DNA of 64,000 nucleotides from Streptomyces sp. L-9-10 (lineage in GTDB: Bacteria > Actinomycetota > Actinomycetes > Streptomycetales > Streptomycetaceae): the NCBI RefSeq assembly GCF_004151105.1, contig NZ_PHRF01000161.1, positions 124,001 through 188,000 on the forward strand, written 5' to 3'. Under the pieces are notes generated by a model. It searched no databases, had not been told where the DNA came from, and was given only the letters and a program-made list of their open reading frames with translations. This document shows positions 35,549 to 44,594 of this stretch, one piece after another (position 1 is the first letter of the stretch; the number at the start of each line of letters is the position of its first letter). The position numbers were made by a program, and so were the translations under genes.

Positions 35549-36973
35549 ATGATCAACAGATCCGTGACGCGCTCCGCGCTCTCCGGCACGGTGGCTCTCG
35601 CCGCCACCGGCCTGCTGGTCCTTCTGCCGCCGTCCCCGCCGGCCGCCGCGGACTCCCGCAGCGATCCGGCCGTACGGGCTCCGGGCCTGCCCCGCGTCCC
35701 CGTGATCGCCGGCTCCCCCGGCGTCCATGGCTCAGCCGGATCTCCCGGACCTCATGGTTCCCCTGGCTCCTCCGGCTCCCCCGGATCTCATCGGTCCCCC
35801 CGATCCGTCTCCGCCGCCCACGGACCGGCCGCCGGCGCTCATGGCCCCGCGAGCGCCCCGGAAGCCGATATCGACCGCGCGCTGCTGTACCGGCCGGGTA
35901 CGCACGCGCGGCCCAGGGCCGGTGCCCCCGCTCCGCCGGAGCTGTCGGCGCTGTCCTGGCTGGTCGCGGACGCCCGTACGGGCGAGGTCCTCGCCGCGCG
36001 CGACGCACACCTCAAACTGCCTCCGGCCTCCACCCTGAAGACGCTCTTCGCCCTTACCGCGCTGCCGCGGCTGGCCGAACACTCCCGGCACACCGTCAAA
36101 GAGGAGGAGCTGGACGACATCGGCCCCGGCAGCAGCACGGTGGGCATCGTCGGCGGCGAGTCGTACGAAGTGGCCGATCTGTGGCGGGGCGTGTTCCTCA
36201 GCTCCGGCAATGACGCGGTGCGCGCGCTCTCCGCGATGAACGGCGGCTGGGATTCGACGGTCGCTCAGATGCGGAAGAAGGCCAGGCAGCTGGGCGCGCT
36301 GGACACCCACGTCGTGTCCCCGGACGGCTATGACGCGCCCGGTCAGGTGTCGTCGGCGTACGACCTGTCGGTCTTCGCCCGTGCGGGCCTGGCGTCACCG
36401 GAGTTCGTACGGTACAGCTCGACCGTCGACGCCGATTTCCCCGGCGAAGGCGGCATCGTCAACACCAACCGGTTGCTGAGCGGCGAGGACGGGGTCGAGC
36501 CCTATCCCGGGCTGATCGGTGTCAAGAACGGCTTCACCTCCGAGGCCGGCTACACCCTGGTCGCGGCGGCCAAGCGCGGCGGGCGCACGCTGGTGGCGAC
36601 CGTGATGAACCCGCAGTGGGGCGGCGTCCACGCGGTGTACGAGGAGGCCAGGGAGCTGCTGGACTGGGGCTTCGCCGCCGGGAAGCGGGCCGTCCCGGTG
36701 GGCACGCTCAAGCCGCCGCCACCGCCCGTCCCGCCGATGCCCCCGACCCCGCCGAAGCCGGCGGGTCCCGGGTCGAGCCCGATGGCGAAGGTGGCGGGGG
36801 CGGCGCCGGGCGCCCGGTCGGTGAGCGTCGCGCGGGCGGAGGAGGACGGTTCCGGGTCCGGCTATCTGGTGCCCGCGGTCTTCGTGAGCGCGGCCTGTCT
36901 CGCGGCCGTCGGACTCTTCGTCGTACGGCGCTCGGGCCGACGGCGGCCGGAGAGGGAAGAGATCATCCACTGA
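35549..36973 (+). CDS. D-alanyl-D-alanine carboxypeptidase, membrane-anchored, with collagen-like linker
   Basis: 474 residues. N-terminal signal sequence (to about 35). A Gly-Ser-Pro repeat linker at 55-85 (GSPGVHGSAGSPGPHG...) is collagen-like. The S11 catalytic domain has S161-T-L-K164 (PASTLKTL), S219-G-N (SSGND) and K326-N-G in place of the usual KTG. A Pro-rich stalk (TLKPPPPPVPPMPPTPP) leads to a C-terminal membrane helix and basic tail. It trims D-Ala from peptidoglycan stem peptides outside the cell. Confidence 0.9.
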   Translation: MINRSVTRSALSGTVALAATGLLVLLPPSPPAAADSRSDPAVRAPGLPRVPVIAGSPGVHGSAGSPGPHGSPGSSGSPGSHRSPRSVSAAHGPAAGAHGPASAPEADIDRALLYRPGTHARPRAGAPAPPELSALSWLVADARTGEVLAARDAHLKLPPASTLKTLFALTALPRLAEHSRHTVKEEELDDIGPGSSTVGIVGGESYEVADLWRGVFLSSGNDAVRALSAMNGGWDSTVAQMRKKARQLGALDTHVVSPDGYDAPGQVSSAYDLSVFARAGLASPEFVRYSSTVDADFPGEGGIVNTNRLLSGEDGVEPYPGLIGVKNGFTSEAGYTLVAAAKRGGRTLVATVMNPQWGGVHAVYEEARELLDWGFAAGKRAVPVGTLKPPPPPVPPMPPTPPKPAGPGSSPMAKVAGAAPGARSVSVARAEEDGSGSGYLVPAVFVSAACLAAVGLFVVRRSGRRRPEREEIIH

Positions 36974-37032
36974 GCCCGGCACCCACCGCCGCGGAACCGG
37001 ACACCCGCCGGTACGCACGGCACCCGCCCGTA

Positions 37033-37053
37033 CTCACCGGACCCGCCGGTGAG
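37033..37053. terminator. Hairpin between convergent genes
   Basis: CTCACCGG (37033-37040), five bases, CCGGTGAG (37046-37053) between the carboxypeptidase and pentapeptide-repeat genes. Confidence 0.6.
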
Positions 37054-37079
37054 CCCGACACCCGCCCGCTGACGGGCAC

Positions 37080-38000
37080 CTACCAGTGCGCGGGGCGCGT
37101 GAGTGACGGCGGGAGTCTGGTCGCCGCGTCCCCCTTCGCGGCGTTGACCTGGGTCTGGACGAGGAAGATGGCGCCGGTCAGATCGGCGCCCCGCAGATCC
37201 GCGTCCCTCAGGTCGGCCCCGATCAGATCGGCCAGGCGCAGATCGGCCCCCCGCAGATCGGCGGCGATCAGATACGCCCCGCGCAGATCGGCGCCGCGCA
37301 GTTCCGCGCCTTTGAGCTTCGCGCCGAAGAGGTCGGCTCCCCTGCGGTTCTTCCGCCTGCCCCGGACCTGGGCCCGTACCAGCTCGCTCGTGCGCAGCAG
37401 GAGGGTGTTGACGGCCGCGCGCCGTTCCGCCACGTCCAGTTCGAGCAGAGCCTCGGGAGCGCTCCGGGTCAGGCGCTCGGTGTCGTCCAGGGCGCGGCGG
37501 ATCTCACGGTGAAGCGTACGGGCGGGCTCCAGCGCCAGCGCCTCGTCGAGGTACCACAGCAGTTCCTGGAGCTGCCGCATCACGGGAAGCGCGGCGAACA
37601 TCCGTTCCGCGCTCTCCGGGGCCTGCCGCCAGTCCCGTCCGCCGAAGGTGAGCTGCGAGACCTTCTGGCCCGCGCCGAAGCAGTCGTAGACCGTGCACCC
37701 CTGGAAGCCCCGTTCCCTCAGGGTGCTGTGCACGCCACAGCGGAAGTCCGTCCGCAGGTGGCGGCAGGGTTCTCCGGCGGCCTTGTCGACCGGGAAGTCC
37801 GCCGAGACCGAGAAGGTCAGCGCGACGCAGCAGAGCCCGAAGCAGTTCGCGCAGTCGGCCCGCAGATCGAGTCCGGAGGGCCCGGGGCCGTGAGTCCCCT
37901 CGCGGGGGGAGCCGTGATCCTCCTCGCGGAGGGGGCCGTGAGTCCCCTCGCGGAGGGCGGAGTTCAAGGCGTCGGGCTGCGGGTCGGGCTGCGCTGACAA
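37080..38000 (-). CDS. Cysteine-rich protein with C-terminal pentapeptide repeats
   Basis: 306 residues if it starts at the TTG at 38000, ten bases after AGGAG; an in-frame ATG at 38072 has no ribosome site. After a short repetitive stretch, residues about 47-115 hold eight or more cysteines (CANCFGLCC, then single Cys in CRHL, RCGV, GCTVYDCF), suggesting a metal or Fe-S site. A helical middle follows. Residues 230-285 form about ten pentapeptide repeats (A-D-L-R-G type), predicting a right-handed beta-helix. Family resemblance is to actinobacterial pentapeptide proteins of unknown role. Confidence 0.78.
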   Translation of the reverse strand: MSAQPDPQPDALNSALREGTHGPLREEDHGSPREGTHGPGPSGLDLRADCANCFGLCCVALTFSVSADFPVDKAAGEPCRHLRTDFRCGVHSTLRERGFQGCTVYDCFGAGQKVSQLTFGGRDWRQAPESAERMFAALPVMRQLQELLWYLDEALALEPARTLHREIRRALDDTERLTRSAPEALLELDVAERRAAVNTLLLRTSELVRAQVRGRRKNRRGADLFGAKLKGAELRGADLRGAYLIAADLRGADLRLADLIGADLRDADLRGADLTGAIFLVQTQVNAAKGDAATRLPPSLTRPAHW

Positions 38001-38085
38001 GGGTTCCGGTCTCCTGTACCTGCTGGGCGGCGGTCGCCCGACGGAGCGTACCTTCCGGCGCCGACGCAGCATGTGCAACGGGGGG

Positions 38086-38114
38086 TTGACCGTCTCCTGT
38101 CCTGGGTCTAGATT
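38086..38114 (+). promoter_or_regulatory. Probable promoter of the glycoside ABC operon
   Basis: TTGACC (38086-38091), 17 bases, TAGATT (38109-38114), close to HrdB consensus, 77 bases before the binding-protein start. Confidence 0.65.
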
Positions 38115-38129
38115 CCTCGCACCTCGCAG

Positions 38130-38143
38130 GTGTATCGATAAAC
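38130..38143. promoter_or_regulatory. Candidate LacI-family operator
   Basis: GTGTATCGATAAAC is a 14-bp palindrome with one mismatched pair and a central CG, the form LacI-family repressors bind. It lies 16 bases downstream of the predicted -10, ideal for repression by the LacI protein at 41368. Confidence 0.5.
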
Positions 38144-38190
38144 CATCTGACCGGGGTCCCACTCAGCACTCCCGTAGGAGGCCCTGCGCC

Positions 38191-39483
38191 GTGCGCTCCC
38201 CGCTGAATCGCCGCGGTTTCATAGCCGCCGGCGCCGCCCTCGCCGCAGGCGCCGCCGTACCCGGGCTGTCCGGGTGCGCCGCACTGGCGGCGGCCGACTT
38301 CGACCCCGACACCCTGGTCATCCACAGCCAGCTCGGTGGCACCGCCCCCGGTTCCGCCACCTTCCGGGCCGTGCTCGACACCTTCCGCCGGGAGAATCCG
38401 CGGATCGCGGTCAAGAGCCTGGTCAACGGCGATGAGCTCGGGCAGGTGTACGAGACGTCGCGGCTGGCGAAGAAGGAGGCCGACGTCGTCATGGTCAACC
38501 TCTACGACAAGACGGTGGCCTGGACCGAGCTGGGCGCGACCGTCCCGGTCGGCGGCTATCTCGACGCGTGGGGGCTGCGCGACCGCGTCATCCCGGGCGC
38601 CCTCAAGGAGTGGACCGACCCCAAGGGGCGGCTGCGCGCCCTTCCGTACATCAGCAGCAACTGGCCCGTCGCCTTCAACACCTCGCTGCTGCGGGCCGCC
38701 GGCGTCGACACGATCCCCACCACCGGCGACGAACTGATCGCGGCGGCCGGGAAGCTGCGCGCGAAGGGCACCGCCCCCGTCACCATCGGCGGCAACGACT
38801 GGACGGGGCAGAAGCTCCTCGCCCAGATCATCCAGACGTTCCTCACCCCCGAGCAGGCCCGCGCCCTCTACTCCACGGGCGACTTCAGCGGTCTCCCGCA
38901 GGCGCGCGACGGTGTCGCGTACTTCGTCGAGCTGCGCGACGCGGGGGTGTTCACGGACAAGGCGCAGGGTCTGACCACGGACTCGATGACGACCCAGTTC
39001 AACACCGAGGCCGCCGCCATGGAGTCGGCGATGTCCTCGGCGCTGGCCCGGGTCCCCGGAAAGGTCGCCGCACGCACGGAGGTCGGCGGCTGGCCGCCGG
39101 CTCCGGGCGCCGCGCATCCGAAGCCGACGATCCTGCGGACGTACACGGTCTCCGGGTTCTGGATCAGTCCGAACGGTACGAAGAAGATCGAGAACGTGGA
39201 GAAGTTCGTCCGCTTCATGTACCGGCCCGATGTGATCTCGCGCTTCGTCTCCGAGGGCGGTCGCGACATGGCCGTGAAGACCGACACCCTCAGCGACAAC
39301 TTCCCCCTGGTCGCCAAGGCGCAGCGACTCGGCGACAGCGTGAGCCAGGTGGTCCTGCCGGATCTGTACGTGCCGCCCTCGGCCGTGCAGCCGCTGATCC
39401 AGGCGACCAGCACCGCGTTCACCCCGGGCACCAGCGCCCGCCGCATCCTCGCTCTGCTCGACGGTGCGTACCGCCACGCCTGA
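38191..39483 (+). CDS. Sugar ABC transporter substrate-binding lipoprotein (CUT1)
   Basis: 430 residues from GTG 38191 with TAGGAGG upstream. The signal peptide starts with a twin arginine (LNRRGFIAAG) and ends in lipobox LSGC, so it is probably a Tat-exported lipoprotein. Extracellular solute-binding family 1: RAVLDTFRRENPRIAV, MVNLYDKTVAWTELGATV, LPYISSNWPVAFNTSLLRAAG, FWISPNGTKK. It feeds the two permeases that follow. No ATPase is encoded, so it likely borrows a shared MsiK-type ATPase. Confidence 0.92.
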   Translation: MRSPLNRRGFIAAGAALAAGAAVPGLSGCAALAAADFDPDTLVIHSQLGGTAPGSATFRAVLDTFRRENPRIAVKSLVNGDELGQVYETSRLAKKEADVVMVNLYDKTVAWTELGATVPVGGYLDAWGLRDRVIPGALKEWTDPKGRLRALPYISSNWPVAFNTSLLRAAGVDTIPTTGDELIAAAGKLRAKGTAPVTIGGNDWTGQKLLAQIIQTFLTPEQARALYSTGDFSGLPQARDGVAYFVELRDAGVFTDKAQGLTTDSMTTQFNTEAAAMESAMSSALARVPGKVAARTEVGGWPPAPGAAHPKPTILRTYTVSGFWISPNGTKKIENVEKFVRFMYRPDVISRFVSEGGRDMAVKTDTLSDNFPLVAKAQRLGDSVSQVVLPDLYVPPSAVQPLIQATSTAFTPGTSARRILALLDGAYRHA

Positions 39484-39513
39484 GCAGGTCCGACGCCCCA
39501 CGGGAGTTATCCA

Positions 39514-40449
39514 GTGACAACGATGTCTGTCAGGTCTGCCACCGGGCAGGCCGCGCCGGCCCGACCGGGCCCGGGGCAGCGGAAGCGGCAGCGCGGGCAG
39601 CGCACCACGATCCTCGCCCTGCCCGCCCTCGCCTGGTATCTGATCTTCATGGTCGGCCCGATGGCCGCCATCTTCGTGATCGCGGCCATGAACTGGCCGG
39701 GGATGCTCCAGCCCGTCTCGTTCGCCGGGCTCGACAACTTCCGTACGGTGCTGGAGGATCCGGTCTTCTGGCAGGCGGTACGGAACACCGCCGTCCAGCT
39801 CGCGATCGCCCTGCCGGTCATGATCGTCTGCGCGTACATGCTGGGCTACTACGTGGCGCAGAAGCCCCCGGGTCACCGGGTGATCCGCTATCTGCTGTTC
39901 GTCCCGGGGCTGATCTCGACCCCGGCCAAGGCAATGGTCTTCTACGCCGCGCTCTCCCCGGACGGGCTGCTCAACGGAGCCCTCCAGTCCGTCGGCCTCG
40001 GCTCGCTCTCCGACGCCTGGCTCGCCAACTCCGGTACGGCGCTGTTCTGTCTGATCGCGCTCGACATCTGGGCCGGTATCGGCTTCACGGCCGTGCTGTT
40101 CGCGGCGCGGCTCGACAGCGTTCCCGACGAGCTCGGCGAGGCCGCGCAGCTGGACGGCGCGGGGCACTGGCGCACCATGTGGCGTGTCCACTTCCCCGTC
40201 ATCAAGGACTACGTGGGGGTGGTGACGATGCTCCAGTTCCTGTGGACGCTCTTCGGCTCGGCGCAGCAGGTGCTGCTGCTCACCCAGGGCGGCCCGGCCA
40301 ACTCCTCGACCACGCTGTCCTTCCTCGTCTACCAGAAGGCGTTCATCGAGACGGATCTGGGCTACAGCCAGGCCATCGGTGTGGTCCTCTTCCTGGTCGG
40401 GCTGGTGGGACTGCTCTCCATCCGCCGCACCTTCCGCCAGACGTACTGA
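39514..40449 (+). CDS. Sugar ABC transporter permease (CUT1, UgpA/MalF type)
   Basis: 311 residues from GTG 39514 (GGGAG upstream). Six membrane helices and the permease EAA-type loop ELGEAAQLDGAGHWRTMWRVHFP. Partner of the permease at 40535 and the lipoprotein at 38191. Confidence 0.93.
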   Translation: MTTMSVRSATGQAAPARPGPGQRKRQRGQRTTILALPALAWYLIFMVGPMAAIFVIAAMNWPGMLQPVSFAGLDNFRTVLEDPVFWQAVRNTAVQLAIALPVMIVCAYMLGYYVAQKPPGHRVIRYLLFVPGLISTPAKAMVFYAALSPDGLLNGALQSVGLGSLSDAWLANSGTALFCLIALDIWAGIGFTAVLFAARLDSVPDELGEAAQLDGAGHWRTMWRVHFPVIKDYVGVVTMLQFLWTLFGSAQQVLLLTQGGPANSSTTLSFLVYQKAFIETDLGYSQAIGVVLFLVGLVGLLSIRRTFRQTY

Positions 40450-40534
40450 CGTGCGACGTACTGACGTACCGCCGTGCTGACGTACCGAAGCGCGCCGACG
40501 TCGTGCACACAGCCACCGATCGGAGCTGTCCCCC

Positions 40535-41371
40535 ATGTCCACCATGAAGTTCAGGAAGTCCTGGCTGCCCGCGCACATCCTGGTGTGGACGTACGCGGTA
40601 CTGCTGGCCGTCCCGCTCTACTACTTCCTCGCCTCGGCCTTCAAGTCGAACGAGCGGATCTTCGCGAGCCCCCTCTCACCGCCGTCCTCGTTCGGGCTCG
40701 GCAACTTCCGTACGGCCTTCGAGAGCGCCGAACTCGGGCCCGCGATCTTCAACTCGGCGCTGGTGACGGTGTTCTCGCTGGCCCTGACGCTGGGCCTGGC
40801 GATACCCGCCGCGTTCGCGCTCGCCCGTTCGACCGGGCGGCTGGCGTCCGCGATGGAGAAGGTGTTCTCGCTCGGTTTCCTGATTCCGACCTTCGCCGCG
40901 CTCTTCCCCACCTTCCTGCTCTCGGCGGCGACCGGCCTCTTCCACACGCGCGCGTTCATGGTGCTGTTCCTGCCGGCGACCGCGATGCCGCTGTCGGTGG
41001 TGATCCTGGTGCAGTTCATGCGCACCATCCCGCGCGAGATGGAGGAGGCGGCGCGGATGGACGGCGCCTCGACGTTCGCCGTACTGCGGCACATCTACAC
41101 ACCGATGTGCATGCCCGGCATCGCCACCGTGCTGCTGCTCAACTTCCTCAGCTTCTGGAACGAGTATCTCTACTCGCTGATCATCATCGGCCCGGACCCC
41201 GAACTGCGCACCGTGCAGGTCGCGTTGCCGACCCTGAAGTCCCAGATCGGGACCGACTACGGTGTACTGACGGCCGGTACGATCCTCACGCTCGTACCCG
41301 TCTGGATCGTGTACACCATTCTCCAGAAGAGAATGCAGCAGGCACTGATCAGCGGCGCGGTGAAGATGTGA
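40535..41371 (+). CDS. Sugar ABC transporter permease (CUT1, UgpE/MalG type)
   Basis: 278 residues from ATG 40535. Six membrane helices, MalG-like C-terminus, EAA loop IPREMEEAARMDGASTFAVL. Its stop overlaps the LacI gene start (GTGA). Confidence 0.93.
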   Translation: MSTMKFRKSWLPAHILVWTYAVLLAVPLYYFLASAFKSNERIFASPLSPPSSFGLGNFRTAFESAELGPAIFNSALVTVFSLALTLGLAIPAAFALARSTGRLASAMEKVFSLGFLIPTFAALFPTFLLSAATGLFHTRAFMVLFLPATAMPLSVVILVQFMRTIPREMEEAARMDGASTFAVLRHIYTPMCMPGIATVLLLNFLSFWNEYLYSLIIIGPDPELRTVQVALPTLKSQIGTDYGVLTAGTILTLVPVWIVYTILQKRMQQALISGAVKM

Positions 41372-42453
41372 GCGAGAGCAACGGCGGGAGCGACGGCGCG
41401 GGGAAGAACGGCGCCGGCAGGAACACCAGGCCCACCATCAAGGACGTGGCGGCCGAGGCGGGCGTCTCGGCGACCGCCGTGTCCAAGGTCTTCAACAACA
41501 CGGGCCGGATATCGGAGCCGACGCGCCTGCGCATCGTCGAGGCGGCGGCGCGGCTCGGCTGGTCGCCGAGCGCCACGGCGACCGCCCTGCGCCGGTCCCG
41601 TACCCGTACGGTCGCGATGGTCGTCCGCCGCCCCACCGATGTCCTCGGCGCGGACCCGCACTTCTCCGAGCTGATCACCGGTCTGGAGAGCGAGCTGTCG
41701 CCGCGCGGCTACGGCCTGCTGCTGCACATGGCCGGCGACGTGGCGGAGGAGACGGCGCTGTACGAGCGGCTGGCGGCGGAGGGACGCGTCGACGGCGCGG
41801 TCCTCACCGACCACAGGACGGACGACCCCCGTCCCCCGCTGCTGCGCCGACTGGGGCTGCCCGCCGTACTGCTGGGCACACCGCACCACGAGCTGTCGGT
41901 CCGGAACATCACACTCGGGGACCAGGAGGCGGGCGTCACCGAGGCCGTACGGCATCTGCTGGACCTCGGCCACCGGCGTATCGCGTATGTCGCGGGCCCG
42001 GCCGAGCTGGTGCACACCGGCTTCCGCCTGCGGGTCTTCGAGCGGGAACTCGCGGCGGCGGGGCTCGCCCCGGCGGCCGTGCTGCACACGGACTTCACCG
42101 AGGCCGCGGCCGGCACCGCCACCAAACAGCTGCTCGCCCTCCCCGTCCGGCCGACCGCGATCATGTACGCCAATGACTCGATGGCGGTCTGCGGTATCGG
42201 CGCGGCCCAGCGTGCCGGGCTCGCCGTGCCGGACGATCTCTCGGTGGTCGGCTACGACAATCTGCCGCTCGGACACTGGCTGCACCCCCGGCTGACCACC
42301 GTCGACCAGCGGGTACGGGAGGTCGGCGCCGCCGCGGCGCGGGCCCTGCTCGCGGAGTGCGGCGAGGACGCCGACACACGGCCGCTCACCGGCCGGCCCC
42401 GGCTGGTGGTCCGCGAGTCGACGAGCCCTGTCCCGGGCCGGGACAGGGCCTGA
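41368..42453 (+). CDS. LacI-family transcriptional regulator
   Basis: 361 residues from the GTG at 41368, overlapping the permease stop. N-terminal LacI helix-turn-helix (TIKDVAAEAGVSATAVSKVFNN), hinge, then a periplasmic-binding-protein-like sensor (ALTDHR-type VDGAVLTDHRTD, LGHRRIAYVAGPAE, YANDSMAVCGIGAA, LTTVDQRVREVG). It lies between the transporter genes and the hydrolase gene, so it probably represses the whole operon through the site at 38130. Confidence 0.94.
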   Translation: MSESNGGSDGAGKNGAGRNTRPTIKDVAAEAGVSATAVSKVFNNTGRISEPTRLRIVEAAARLGWSPSATATALRRSRTRTVAMVVRRPTDVLGADPHFSELITGLESELSPRGYGLLLHMAGDVAEETALYERLAAEGRVDGAVLTDHRTDDPRPPLLRRLGLPAVLLGTPHHELSVRNITLGDQEAGVTEAVRHLLDLGHRRIAYVAGPAELVHTGFRLRVFERELAAAGLAPAAVLHTDFTEAAAGTATKQLLALPVRPTAIMYANDSMAVCGIGAAQRAGLAVPDDLSVVGYDNLPLGHWLHPRLTTVDQRVREVGAAAARALLAECGEDADTRPLTGRPRLVVRESTSPVPGRDRA

Positions 42454-42513
42454 CCGCCGCCGGTGAGCCCGGCTCCCCAGAAAACAGAGAACCACCCCCG
42501 TCACGGAGAACAC

Positions 42514-44466
42514 ATGCGACGCCACAGCGCCCACCTCACCCACGACGACCGCGTCCTGCCCTGGGTCGGCGCCAATTTCTGGTCCCGCACCGGCGGTCCG
42601 CTGATGTGGCGCGACTACGACGGCGCGGTCGTACGCGAAGAGCTCGCCGTGCTGCGCGACCACGGGCTCACCATGAGCCGTTCGTTCTTCTACTGGCCGG
42701 ACTTCCACCCCGAACCGCACCGGATCGACGAGGAACTGTGCGACCGTTTCCGGGACTTCCTGGACGCCCACGGCGAGCTGTCGATGGGAACCGTCCCGAC
42801 GTTCATCGTGGGCCACATGTCCGGGGAGAACTGGGATCCGGTCTGGCGCGGCGACCGCGATCTGTACGAGGACGTGTGGATGGTCGGCCGGCAGGCCTGG
42901 TTCGTGAGCGAGATGACCCGGCGCTTCAAGGACCACCCCGCGGTGACCGGCTGGCTGATCACCAACGAGATGCCCGGGTACGGGCGGATCCACCAGGTCG
43001 ATCCGCCGTCCTCGGACGTGGTGACGGCCTGGGCGCAGTTCATGTGCCAGGCCGTCCGGGCGGCCGGGGGCACCCAGCCGGTGTCGCTCGGCGACGGTGC
43101 CTGGGGTCTGGAGGTGACCGGCCGTGACAACGGTTTCTCGCTGCGCGAGACGGCGGAGTACGTGGACTTCGTCGGCCCGCATGTCTACCGCTCCGACACC
43201 GACCTGCCGCGCCAGCACTACCGGGCGGCCTTCGAGTGCGAGCTGGCCGGCGTCACCGGACAGCCTGTGATCCTGGAGGAGTTCGGCCTCTCCACCGACA
43301 CCGTCTCCGCGCGCAACGCGGGCGTCTACTACCGGCAGACCCTGCACAACTCGCTGCTCGGCGGCGCGACCGGGTGGATCGCCTGGAACAACACCGACTA
43401 CGACCATCTCTGGGACCGGTCCCCGTACGACCACCACCCCTTCGAGATGCACTTCGGCATCACGGACAGCACCGGGCGTCCGAAGGAGCCACTGCGTGAA
43501 CTGGCCGCCTTCAGCGATGTGCTGCGGCGGGTGGACTTCGGGCACTGCCGGCGTTCGGACGCGCCCACCGCGCTCGTCGTGCCCGCCTTCCTGGAGCGCG
43601 GCTACCCGTACAGCAGGCCCGCCGACCGGCCGCTGATCTTCAGCTCACTGCACCAGGGGTACGTGGCGGCGCGCGGCGCGGATCTGCCGGTCGCGTTCGC
43701 CCGGGAGGCCGACGGTCTGCCGATGGACGGCCTGCTGTATCTGCTGCCCTCGACACGCCAGCTGACCACCCGCACCCGGCGCGATCTGGAGCGGCGGGCG
43801 CGGGACGGCGCGACGGTCTATCTGTCCTTCTGCTCGGGTGAGTACCCGGGCACGCGCGGGCCGTGGTTCCACGACCTGGACGGGCTGTTCGGGGTGGAGC
43901 TCCAGCTCTCGTACGGTGTCGCCGAGCCGATCGAGGACGACACCCTGGAGATGACGTTCCAGGAGGACTTCGGGACGATCGCGGCCGGGGAGACACTGCG
44001 CTTCGCGGTGGCGGGCAACGAGGACAGCCGCGCCTATCTGCCGGTGGTGCCCGCCGGGGCCCGGGTGGTGGCGACCGACGCCCACGGCCGGCCCGCGCTG
44101 CTGCGCCACCGGCTCGGCGAGGGCGAGACCGTGCTGGCGACCTATCCGCTGGAGCACATGGCGGCCCGGACGGCCCGGGTCAATCCGGAGCGTACACACC
44201 GGCTGTACGAGGCGCTCGCCGAAGTGGCGGGCGTACGGCGGCCGGTGACGGTCGGCACCCCGCTGGTGGGCGCGGATGTGCTGGTGCATGAGGACGGCAG
44301 GCGCTTCGTCTGGCTGGTGAGCCAGTCCGAGCGGGAGCTGACGGTGTGTCCGGAGACCGGTGACGCGGCGCTGCACGATCTGGTCTCCGGCGAGCGGCTG
44401 GAGACGGTGGAGATCGGCCCGTACGGCGTACGGGTGCTGGAACTGCGCCCGCGCACCGCGCCCTGA
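42514..44466 (+). CDS. GH5-like glycoside hydrolase (beta-mannosidase/galactosidase type)
   Basis: 650 residues from ATG 42514 (CGGAG upstream; an in-frame upstream start at 42463 is less likely). No signal peptide, so cytoplasmic. TIM-barrel N-terminal half (VGANFWSRTGGPLMW) with acid/base E152 in LITNEMPG and nucleophile E256 in VILEEFG. From about residue 350 a second domain resembles the glutamine-amidotransferase-like domain of GH42 enzymes, followed by a beta-rich C-terminus. It probably hydrolyses the oligosaccharide brought in by the ABC importer. Linkage specificity is unknown. Confidence 0.85.
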   Translation: MRRHSAHLTHDDRVLPWVGANFWSRTGGPLMWRDYDGAVVREELAVLRDHGLTMSRSFFYWPDFHPEPHRIDEELCDRFRDFLDAHGELSMGTVPTFIVGHMSGENWDPVWRGDRDLYEDVWMVGRQAWFVSEMTRRFKDHPAVTGWLITNEMPGYGRIHQVDPPSSDVVTAWAQFMCQAVRAAGGTQPVSLGDGAWGLEVTGRDNGFSLRETAEYVDFVGPHVYRSDTDLPRQHYRAAFECELAGVTGQPVILEEFGLSTDTVSARNAGVYYRQTLHNSLLGGATGWIAWNNTDYDHLWDRSPYDHHPFEMHFGITDSTGRPKEPLRELAAFSDVLRRVDFGHCRRSDAPTALVVPAFLERGYPYSRPADRPLIFSSLHQGYVAARGADLPVAFAREADGLPMDGLLYLLPSTRQLTTRTRRDLERRARDGATVYLSFCSGEYPGTRGPWFHDLDGLFGVELQLSYGVAEPIEDDTLEMTFQEDFGTIAAGETLRFAVAGNEDSRAYLPVVPAGARVVATDAHGRPALLRHRLGEGETVLATYPLEHMAARTARVNPERTHRLYEALAEVAGVRRPVTVGTPLVGADVLVHEDGRRFVWLVSQSERELTVCPETGDAALHDLVSGERLETVEIGPYGVRVLELRPRTAP

Positions 44467-44501
44467 CCTGACGGGCCTTACGGCGGTGACGTCATCAGGC
44501 C

Positions 44502-44535
44502 CACGCCCCGGGCCGACGGCCGTCAGCGGGGCGTG
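44502..44535. terminator. Hairpin after the glycoside hydrolase gene
   Basis: CACGCCCC (44502-44509) pairs with GGGGCGTG (44528-44535); the loop contains a further small stem. Confidence 0.55.
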
Positions 44536-44549
44536 CCGGCGGTCAGCGG

Positions 44550-44576
44550 GCCCGGGGCAGCGGCGAGGCCCCGGGC
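44550..44576. terminator. Hairpin after the LAL-like ATPase gene
   Basis: GCCCGGGGC (44550-44558) and GCCCCGGGC (44568-44576), loop of nine bases, just past the minus-strand stop at 44595. Confidence 0.65.
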
Positions 44577-44594
44577 GCCGGCGGTCCGTCCTCG

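Noticed and set aside
37504..40578. A 1024-residue minus-strand open frame opposite the ABC genes
   Set aside because: Low-complexity antisense translation with no domain; the plus-strand binding protein and permease are clear.
44467..44594. A hidden LuxR helix-turn-helix completing the LAL-like protein by frameshift
   Set aside because: Only 128 bases remain and they consist of two terminator hairpins; no HTH-like residues in any minus-strand frame.
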